A stretch of 64,000 nucleotides of DNA. Source: Coleofasciculus sp937127375. GTDB taxonomy: Bacteria > Cyanobacteriota > Cyanobacteriia > Cyanobacteriales > Coleofasciculaceae. A model generated the notes under the pieces. It was not told the origin of the DNA. It searched no databases and saw only the letters and a program-made list of their open reading frames with translations. The translations under genes and the position numbers were made by a program. Within the stretch, counting starts at the first letter, position 1. Each line of letters starts with the position of its first letter. Below, in pieces: positions 17,097-23,926 of the stretch. The stretch lies in assembly GCA_040218875.1 (NCBI GenBank), contig JAVJQP010000044.1. One strand, given 5' to 3'.

Positions 17097-17411
17097 CCTG
17101 TAGGGGCGACCCGGTTGTATTAATGAACAATTGTGTTTACTTAATGAACTTGGGTCGCCCGTTTAGGGTTGAAGTTGGGAACATGGGAATTAATCAAGAT
17201 CCCCGACTTCTCCAAGAAGTCGGGGATCTGTCTGTGTACCTCACTTACAGCACTTTCTAACACGGTGTAGTACAGCAACTCTAGGACAGCTCTGTTCTGC
17301 TCTTTTTTTGGTGTATAACATCGAGTCTGAAAACGCTGTATCTCCCACTCAAGACTTACTTCCTTTGTTGTGCCACATACTGTGACAACTAATGCTCAAG
17401 AATCCCCTACT
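17097..17411. other. Intergenic region with two hairpins
   Basis: 17101-17163 starts GGGGCGACCCGG and ends TGGGTCGCCCG, a palindromic element related to 46178-46237. 17197-17228 is a strong hairpin (AGATCCCCGACTTCT / GAAGTCGGGGATCT). It has no T tract, so it is more likely a repeat than a factor-independent terminator. Confidence 0.65.
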
Positions 17412-18344
17412 TTACATCCGACGACACTTGCGGATTTGACTGGCGAAAATTAAGCCGACGGTGGCTAACCCAAACACTGTACCCGGTTCAGGTACAGATT
17501 CACAGTAATCCCTTTCGCAAATACCGGATTTGTCAAATTTAAAGGCAATATTGTGGTTGCCATCAAACTGATTTAAGTCGTAACCTGCCGTTATTAAATC
17601 AGAATCGCTCAGATATATAATATCGGCAATAAACTCTCCCGATGCAATAGAGTTAAGACTTTTAGCTTGGTCAAAATAGGTTGTCGTGGCGGGTAAATCC
17701 CCGAAACTGGGTTCACATAAACCGGGAATACAGTCACGGGTAACCACAGCATTATTATAGGCTTCTATACTGCCAAAACCATTGTTTTCTCCGGTCACAC
17801 TTTTGGCGGTGACATCAGCGTATAAACCCACTTTGGGTGCGCCGGAATCACTGTTGGGGGAGAAACGAACGGCAAATAAATCACCAGCATCGCTAGCGGT
17901 GGTAAAGTCTTGATCGGTCAAGTTGATGAATAAATCACCCCACCCCGTATTCCCGTCATCTGCATCGGTTCCCTCTACACCGGTTAAAGGCATATTGCCA
18001 TTGAGGACAACCAAAATGCTATCAACGGTTTCTTTGACAGACATCCCGTAGAGTTCATAGCGGTTATCTTTGCCGCCAATAATATCGCCATCAACGCCAT
18101 CATTGGGGGAATCTTGACTATGATCCCAGGGGGCGTCATCACTAGGTTTGGGTCTGGGTTTTTTCCCCGGATCAAGTGCGCCGCCATCGTTGAGACATTC
18201 TTCAAAGATACTGAGAACAGAGCCTTCATTTAAGGCTCGTAATGTGGCGGCTTTTGCGGCTTCTCCTGTGGGCAAAATTAAGCCCATTGCAGCGATTAAA
18301 CTAATCAGTTTTGCGCTAATTAATAGTGTTTTACGATTAGACAT
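17412..18344 (-). CDS. PEP-CTERM sorted exported protein
   Basis: A 310-residue secreted protein. It starts with a signal peptide (LISLIAAMGLILPTGEAAKA) and ends with a PEP-CTERM anchor: VPEPGTVFGLATVGLIFA followed by a basic tail SQIRKCRRM. This signal is recognised by the exosortase system. The body is Asp/Gly/Asn-rich with no catalytic motif that I recognise, and repeated acidic loops (GVEGTDADDGNTGWGDLF) could bind calcium. The ribosome-binding site TTTAAGGAGAAAACTATG fixes the start. The extracellular role is unknown. Confidence 0.85.
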   Translation of the reverse strand: MSNRKTLLISAKLISLIAAMGLILPTGEAAKAATLRALNEGSVLSIFEECLNDGGALDPGKKPRPKPSDDAPWDHSQDSPNDGVDGDIIGGKDNRYELYGMSVKETVDSILVVLNGNMPLTGVEGTDADDGNTGWGDLFINLTDQDFTTASDAGDLFAVRFSPNSDSGAPKVGLYADVTAKSVTGENNGFGSIEAYNNAVVTRDCIPGLCEPSFGDLPATTTYFDQAKSLNSIASGEFIADIIYLSDSDLITAGYDLNQFDGNHNIAFKFDKSGICERDYCESVPEPGTVFGLATVGLIFASQIRKCRRM

Positions 18345-18700
18345 AGTTTTCTCCTTAAACTGTTATGTAGTCAGGGAACCTTAGCCCTAAATTCTGTTGG
18401 GTTTCATGACGGGGCTGGAGCGAACCTGGTGCGTTAGCGAAGCGTAACGCACCCTACGACTAGAATACTGCGTAGTGTACAGGGGTTGGCGTTTTCTTTG
18501 TAAACTGATACAAACTCAGGTTCGTATTTGTCATCTGTCATTTTTCCTTTGTCCTTGGAAAATGGGAAATCCGGCGAGATTAGCCTTGCCTCGCTCCAAT
18601 TCGTGGATTTTCTGACTATCCTTATTAAAGAGTAAACTTACTGCCCTTAACCCCCCGCAACCTATCAATTTGCCCACTAACCTAGCGCTGGAGAATTGAC

Positions 18701-18740
18701 AGAAAGTATCAAAAAGTATCAAAAGGTATCAAAAGGTATC
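18701..18740. repeat. Four 10-bp tandem repeats
   Basis: AGAAAGTATC, AAAAAGTATC, AAAAGGTATC, AAAAGGTATC in direct succession, in non-coding DNA. Confidence 0.8.
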
Positions 18741-18772
18741 ACTATCTTAAGTTGAATGCCACTGACTTTAAA

Positions 18773-18823
18773 GTTTGTAGTAAGCGCTTTAGCGCTTGAG
18801 GCACTAAAGTGCCTACTACGAAC
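18773..18823. repeat. GTAGTAAGCGCTTTAGCGC element
   Basis: GTTTGTAGTAAGCGCTTTAG, then CACTAAAGTGCCTACTACGA in the same 51-bp block. The ends GTTTGTAGTA and CTACTACGAAC are inverted, with internal palindromes. It belongs to the family at 8075-8123 and 20385-20427. Confidence 0.7.
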
Positions 18824-18958
18824 CCAGATTAACTCAGCGACATTTATCTTAAGTTGAATGTTACTAACTTAAAGCTGGTGGGCAATGCCCACCCTACAGT
18901 ATATTAAGGGTTTTGGCGATCTCATAATGCTCATTTCAGTGCCATTCATCTTAAGTCA

Positions 18959-19018
18959 GGGTGGGTTTTGTTGAAACGTTATCGGTGATATCCTCTCCTT
19001 ATAGGCTAAACTCACCCC
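18959..19018. repeat. GGGTGGG palindromic element variant
   Basis: GGGTGGGTTTTGTTGAAACG to GGCTAAACTCACCCCT, a diverged relative of the GGGGCGGG elements, lying immediately before the AAA-like gene at 19046. Confidence 0.6.
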
Positions 19019-19045
19019 TACAGGTGATTACAGGAAAATAGCTAT

Positions 19046-20383
19046 ATGTTGTGGGATGCATTTCTAGAACGAGTCGCTGATGCTCATGATTTGTTTGAAG
19101 AAGATGATCGACAAGCTTTCTTGGCTCGGTTTAATGAGCGAAATTTGCCACGTTCTGATATCCAAGTCGCACAGGATTTGAATATTAGTGAAGTGACGCT
19201 GCAACGGCGGCTGGGGAAGGGGGTGTATACTCATTTGGTTAGGAGTTGTCCTCAGCTTAATACGGATAAAAAGGGTAAATTTAAGATAGTCCGAGACTGG
19301 TTAAAAAAAGGGCATGTTCTCTGTCAAGGGAATGGCACCACGGGGATGAATAAAACGGCGGTAAATCCACCCTCTCCAATCGCCAATTATCCTTATGTAG
19401 AACGCCCCCCAATTGAATCGTTTTGCTATCAAAGTCTTTTTGCACCGGGCGCGTTACTTCGGATTAAGGCACCTCGGCAAATGGGAAAGACAGAATTAAT
19501 GGCAAGAGTTTTGAATTTGGCGAAACAACAAGGTTATCACCCCGTCTATTTGAATTTATGTCAACCGGAAGAATCGGTGGTCAAAAATCTGGATCAATTT
19601 TTGCGTTGGTTGTGTATGAGTGTCAGTCGTCAACTGCAAAAACCGCTGCAAATCCAGGAATATTGGGATGTGGATCTCAGTAGTAATGATAACTGCTCTG
19701 CTTATTTTCAAGACTATTTATTAGAGCAAATTGATAGTCCCTTAGTTTTAGGCTTGGATACGGTTGATCGCCTCTTTCCTCATTTAGCGATCGCTCAAGA
19801 CTTTTTTGGTATGCTACGGGCATGGCATGAGGATAGTAAAATTCTGGATAATTGGCAGAAACTGCGGTTAATTGTCTCTCATTCGACGGAAGCTTATATT
19901 CCCCTAGATATCAATCACTCGCCGTTTAATGTGGGATTAACCGTTTCCTTGCCAGAATTTACAGCCGAACAAGTAACTGAGTTAGCCCAAAAGCATGGAC
20001 AGGTATTAAATCAGGCTGATGTCAGTTTATTAATGAATAAGGTAGGCGGACATCCCGGCTTAATTAAACAAGCGTTATTTGAACTCAAAACCTTACAGAA
20101 TACGACTCTAACACAGCTATTAAATGAAGCGGCGACTGATTCTGGTATTTATGGGAATTATTTACGCAAGATTTGGCTAGAATTGCAGGAAAATTCAGCA
20201 TTAATTCCGGCGCTCAAAAAAGTAGTGGATACCAGCAATGGCGTCGAATTAGCGTCAAAACTTGCCTATCAGCTTGAAAGTCTGGGATTGGTGCATTTGA
20301 CCGGAAATAGAGTAACAATCAGATGTGAGCTTTATCGCAATTATTTTGGCTCTCGCTTGGCAAATTTGGGGGAAGCTTCGTAG
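19046..20383 (+). CDS. AAA-like ATPase with N-terminal helical (vMap-type) domain
   Basis: A 445-residue soluble protein. Residues 1-90 are helical with a possible HTH (DIQVAQDLNISEVTLQRRLG), resembling N-terminal domains of cyanobacterial vWA-MoxR-associated proteins. A P-loop ATPase follows, with Walker A KAPRQMGKTE (~141-150) and Walker B SPLVLGLDTVDRLF (~231-244). It is related in layout to AAA_35-type domains and to the next gene. The TAG stop is at the edge of a GTAGTAA dispersed repeat. Together with the AAA-CHASE2 gene 156 bases downstream it probably forms a signalling unit. Function is inferred from domains only. Confidence 0.8.
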   Translation: MLWDAFLERVADAHDLFEEDDRQAFLARFNERNLPRSDIQVAQDLNISEVTLQRRLGKGVYTHLVRSCPQLNTDKKGKFKIVRDWLKKGHVLCQGNGTTGMNKTAVNPPSPIANYPYVERPPIESFCYQSLFAPGALLRIKAPRQMGKTELMARVLNLAKQQGYHPVYLNLCQPEESVVKNLDQFLRWLCMSVSRQLQKPLQIQEYWDVDLSSNDNCSAYFQDYLLEQIDSPLVLGLDTVDRLFPHLAIAQDFFGMLRAWHEDSKILDNWQKLRLIVSHSTEAYIPLDINHSPFNVGLTVSLPEFTAEQVTELAQKHGQVLNQADVSLLMNKVGGHPGLIKQALFELKTLQNTTLTQLLNEAATDSGIYGNYLRKIWLELQENSALIPALKKVVDTSNGVELASKLAYQLESLGLVHLTGNRVTIRCELYRNYFGSRLANLGEAS

Positions 20384-20384
20384 T

Positions 20385-20427
20385 TCGTAGTAATGGCTTT
20401 AGCCTTTGACGGGAGGCGTAGCCTCCC
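20385..20427. repeat. GTAGTAATGGCTTTAGCC element plus GGAGGCGTAGCCTCC
   Basis: TTCGTAGTAATGGCTTTAGC followed by GGGAGGCGTAGCCTCCCC, two stem-loops directly after the stop codon of the AAA-like gene. The unit resembles those at 8075, 18773 and 22937. Confidence 0.7.
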
Positions 20428-20512
20428 CAATAGCATTCCCTTAAGAGGAACGTCATTGACTTAAGTCTGGTGGGCAATGCCCACCCTACTGGCTAGGAAC
20501 GAGAGTAACGAA

Positions 20513-20546
20513 TGACAAATGACGAATGACAAATGACAAATGACAA
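20513..20546. repeat. ACAAATG heptamer array covering a start codon
   Basis: Tandem ACAAATG/ACGAATG heptamers, the inverse of the GTCATTC type. The last units supply the ATG at 20540 of the AAA-CHASE2 gene. Confidence 0.8.
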
Positions 20547-23005
20547 ATGACTATCATGTAGGCGGAAGCTTACCACCAAATGCGACAACTTATGTAATGC
20601 GTTCAGCAGATAAAAAACTCTATGAAGGATTAAAAGCTGGCGAATTCTGCTATGTCCTCAATTCCCGACAAATGGGCAAATCCAGCTTACGAGTGCAAAC
20701 CCAAAAACGCCTAAAAGCGGAAGGAATTGTCTGTGCGGTAGTTGATTTAACTCGCATTGGGCGTCAGGCGAACGAACAACAATGGTACAAGGGAATTGCT
20801 TATCGTTTAGTCAGTGAATTACGACTGGCGAATCGCGTCAAATGGCGACAGTGGTGGGATGAACATGACTCCTTATCCCCTGTACAGCGGTTGGGAGAAT
20901 TTATTGAAGCGGTTGTGCTGGACATTATCACTAAAAATTTAGTCATTTTTATCGATGAAATCGACAGTACCCTGAATTTATCTTTTCCCACCGATGATTT
21001 CTTTGCCTTAATTCGAGCCTACTATAATGGACGAGATACGAAGAAACGCTATCAACGTTTAACCTTTGCTTTGTTAGGAGTGGCTAGCCCATCGGATTTA
21101 ATCCAAGATAAAACTAAAACGCCGTTTAATATTGGCAAAGCGATTGAATTACAGGGGTTTAAACTGGATGAAGCGCTGATTTTAACCCAAGGATTTGAGG
21201 GAAAAGTTCAGCATCCACGCAAAGTGCTGGAAGCGATATTATATTGGACTGAGGGTCAACCGTTTCTCACCCAAAAGTTATGTCAATTAGTGCAACGATT
21301 CTGTGATTCTCCATTGGATAGGATGATTAAGAATAGTGGGTTGAGTCAAGGTATTGATTCCCGTGATAACTTTATAGGGAAAACCCTGGGAATCAGTCAA
21401 GTGGGTTGGCTTCCATTAGAGAGAGTATCGAGAAGCGTTATTGATAAAATCAGTCGCACCAACAATGAACGGGAATTGGTGAAACAAATCGTGCGATCGC
21501 AGATTCTGGTAAACTGGGAATTCACCGATCATCCCGAACATCTGAGAACCATCCGCGATCGCATCCTCCTCAGTCACCATGGTTCAATCCCATTACTCCG
21601 CCTCTATCAGAAAATCCTACACCGAGGAGAAATCCCCACCGATGAGAGTCACACCCAACAGGAATTGCTACTCTCTGGATTAGTGGTTCAGCGTCAGGGT
21701 AAACTCAGGGTTCATAACCCCATCTACCAATCCATCTTTAATCGCCAATGGGTCAAATCCCAACTTCCAGCACAAAATGAGCATTCTGTCAAGACCCCAG
21801 CTTGGACAATTCCGATCCTGAGTGGGGTTGTCAGCGTGGTGGTGATTGGCGTGCGATCGCTCGGCTTATTGCAAGGGTTAGAATTACAAGCCTTGGATGG
21901 ATTAATCCGATTGCGCCCAACCGAAGCCTTAGACTCGCGCCTCTTGCTGGTGAAAATAACCGAAGCCGATATCAACCAATACCGCTATCCGTTATCCGAT
22001 GACGTGCTAGTTAAATTATTGCAGAAACTGGAATCAATGCAACCGCGAGTAATCGGCTTAGACATCTATCGAGATAACCCAATTCATTATCGCGATCGCA
22101 CAATAGCCTCTCCTACCGATTTACCCACCTATTTACGCCAAACCAATCAGGTGATTCATATCTGTAAAGTTAGCAGTGAAAGCGATCAAGGAACCGCATC
22201 TTTCCCCAATTTTCCCTGGCAAAATCTCGGCTTTAGTAACGTATTAGTAGACAGCAAAAACACCGAAACCGGACCACTACGCCGCCAGTTATTATATCAA
22301 GGAGTTAGCTCAACTTCACCTTGTCCAACCCCCTACGCCCTTAATGTTCAACTCGCCTTTCGCTATTTAGCCGCAGAGAGAATATTACCCACATTTACCG
22401 CCAAAAACGGCAACTTACAGCTTAGAGATGTTATCTTTACCGATTTAAACCCCCGTGCGGGCGGATATCAACGCTATGATTTTAGAGGTCAACAAATCCT
22501 CCTCAACTACCGTGCGGTTCAACCCATCGCCCAATCCGTAACCTTAACCGAAGTTCTCCAAAATCAAATTAATCCCCAATGGGTCAAGAATCGGGTAATA
22601 TTAATAGGCGTTACCGCCACCAGCATCAAAGATAGCTTCCATACCCCCTACGGAGAAATGCGCGGCTTAGAAATTCAGGCGCATGGAGTGAGTCAGATAC
22701 TCAGCGCCGTACTCGATCAACGTCCCTTAATTCAACCGGGGAATTTTTGGAGTGAAGTATTATGGATTGGCGGCTGTTCCTTCAGTGGTGGAGTATTGGT
22801 TCAGTTAATCCCCAAACGCCCCTACCAAATCCTCGCCTTATGTACAGCATTAGTTTTACTATCAGGACTCAGTTTAATTCTATTAATTCACGGCTATTGG
22901 ATACCCCTAATCCCCTCCGCGATCGCCTTAATTGTTTGTAGTAAAGGCTTTAGCCTTTTACAAACGTCAAATCGTGACTACACAAGTATAACAAAAAACA
23001 AATAA
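20540..23005 (+). CDS. AAA_35-type ATPase fused to CHASE2 membrane sensor
   Basis: The 821-residue protein starts with an AAA-like domain: YVMRSADKKLYEGLKAGEFCYVLNSRQMGKSSL with the P-loop at ~41-49, and Walker B-like NLVIFIDEIDSTL near 135. From ~430 there is a transmembrane helix, then a CHASE2 domain (LLLVKITEADINQYRYPLSDD) ~90% identical in places to that of the 4561-6741 protein. C-terminal transmembrane helices follow. The last residues (GFSLLQTSNRDY...) come from a GTAGTAAAGGCTTTAGCC repeat. The start codon lies in a heptamer array, so a non-canonical upstream signal is likely. It is followed after 17 bases by the DUF928 gene. A membrane signal-transduction role is inferred. Confidence 0.82.
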   Translation: MTNDYHVGGSLPPNATTYVMRSADKKLYEGLKAGEFCYVLNSRQMGKSSLRVQTQKRLKAEGIVCAVVDLTRIGRQANEQQWYKGIAYRLVSELRLANRVKWRQWWDEHDSLSPVQRLGEFIEAVVLDIITKNLVIFIDEIDSTLNLSFPTDDFFALIRAYYNGRDTKKRYQRLTFALLGVASPSDLIQDKTKTPFNIGKAIELQGFKLDEALILTQGFEGKVQHPRKVLEAILYWTEGQPFLTQKLCQLVQRFCDSPLDRMIKNSGLSQGIDSRDNFIGKTLGISQVGWLPLERVSRSVIDKISRTNNERELVKQIVRSQILVNWEFTDHPEHLRTIRDRILLSHHGSIPLLRLYQKILHRGEIPTDESHTQQELLLSGLVVQRQGKLRVHNPIYQSIFNRQWVKSQLPAQNEHSVKTPAWTIPILSGVVSVVVIGVRSLGLLQGLELQALDGLIRLRPTEALDSRLLLVKITEADINQYRYPLSDDVLVKLLQKLESMQPRVIGLDIYRDNPIHYRDRTIASPTDLPTYLRQTNQVIHICKVSSESDQGTASFPNFPWQNLGFSNVLVDSKNTETGPLRRQLLYQGVSSTSPCPTPYALNVQLAFRYLAAERILPTFTAKNGNLQLRDVIFTDLNPRAGGYQRYDFRGQQILLNYRAVQPIAQSVTLTEVLQNQINPQWVKNRVILIGVTATSIKDSFHTPYGEMRGLEIQAHGVSQILSAVLDQRPLIQPGNFWSEVLWIGGCSFSGGVLVQLIPKRPYQILALCTALVLLSGLSLILLIHGYWIPLIPSAIALIVCSKGFSLLQTSNRDYTSITKNK

Positions 23006-23022
23006 CAAAGGACAAACAACCA

Positions 23023-23763
23023 ATGACCAACCAACTATTCAACCTCGCCATCATACCCCTTCTAATTATCACCCAGCGATCGCCCCTCGACGCCCTCATC
23101 TTCAACCAACCGCCACCCCCACCAGACAAAGACACACCCGGACAACAAGCGGATTCAGGAACCCGTGGACCCTGTGACGCACAGCCCTCCGAAACCGATA
23201 AGCAATTAGTCGCCCTTGTTCCCACCCTTGAAAAATCCAGGAACAGCTTACCAGAAACTCATGTTTGGGGATTAACCCAGAGTCAACATCCAACCTTTTG
23301 GTTTTATCTTCCCGCCACAGCAACATCGGCTCAAGTCGCCCAATTTAGCCTCGAAAATGAAACCGATTACCCATCCAACTTTCAATTCAATCTCCCCCAA
23401 ACTCCCGGAATTATTAGCCTAACCCTTCCCACCAATGAACCCCCACTAGAACCCGGACAATGGTATTATTGGTCACTAAAACTCTATTGCCAAACTCAAC
23501 CCTCAACACCTAACTTTTTTGTCGATGGCTGGATTCAACGGGTACAAAACGACACACCCTTTAACAGTAATACTCCCCAAAACAAAATAGTCATTTATGC
23601 TCAAAACGGTCTATGGTTTGACACCATCACCGAACTAGCCAACCTGCACCGCCAAACCCCCCTGGAAACCAAGCCAGCCTGGGCAGACTTACTAGAATAT
23701 ATCGGTTGGGAATCCCTTACCGAAACCCCAATTCTCCCCTGCTGCACCCTAGAAAAACAGTAG
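23023..23763 (+). CDS. DUF928 family protein
   Basis: A 246-residue protein with a hydrophobic N-terminal segment (LFNLAIIPLLIITQ) that may be an uncleaved or short signal. The body matches the DUF928 pattern: RGPCDAQPSETDKQLVALVP, THVWGLTQSQHPTFWFYLP, LEPGQWYYWSLKLYC and VDGWIQRV. DUF928 proteins often sit beside CHASE2, CHAT and haemagglutinin genes in cyanobacteria; the biochemical role is unknown. It is probably co-transcribed with the AAA-CHASE2 gene and converges with the CHAT gene. Confidence 0.85.
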   Translation: MTNQLFNLAIIPLLIITQRSPLDALIFNQPPPPPDKDTPGQQADSGTRGPCDAQPSETDKQLVALVPTLEKSRNSLPETHVWGLTQSQHPTFWFYLPATATSAQVAQFSLENETDYPSNFQFNLPQTPGIISLTLPTNEPPLEPGQWYYWSLKLYCQTQPSTPNFFVDGWIQRVQNDTPFNSNTPQNKIVIYAQNGLWFDTITELANLHRQTPLETKPAWADLLEYIGWESLTETPILPCCTLEKQ

Positions 23764-23790
23764 AAAAACGCCTCACACCTCGACAAACCC

Positions 23791-23835
23791 TCTCTGCGTA
23801 CCTCTGCGCCAACCTCTGCGTACCTCTGCGTTAAA
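23791..23835. repeat. ACCTCTGCGT tandem repeat
   Basis: TCTCTGCGTACCTCTGCGCC followed by AACCTCTGCGTACCTCTGCG, about four copies of a ~10-bp unit in the short gap between convergent genes. No terminator is obvious. Confidence 0.7.
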
Positions 23836-23926
23836 AAAACATAATCCTGAAACCAATAACTAGGAGAGATCATTAATTTGATTAGGTAGGGACACAATAC
23901 TATCATGCCCTCATCTAGGGATAAAT

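Larger units (their letters stand above)
18345..19045. other. Repeat-filled intergenic region
   Basis: No credible gene. It holds a 10-bp tandem repeat (AAAAGGTATC type, 18701-18740), a GTAGTAAGCGCTTTAGCGC element (18773-18823), a GGTGGGCAATGCCCACC palindrome (18877-18893; copy at 20469-20485) and a GGGTGGG-type element (18959-19018). TCTTAAGTTGAATG occurs twice. A 63-codon frame at 18531-18722 overlaps low-complexity DNA and is not credible. Confidence 0.7.

Noticed and set aside
17197..17228. Strong hairpin as a factor-independent terminator
   Set aside because: No T-run follows, and the sequence looks like a dispersed repeat.
18531..18722. 63-codon minus-strand frame
   Set aside because: It overlaps a short tandem repeat and heptamer-like DNA, with no ribosome-binding site and no similarity.
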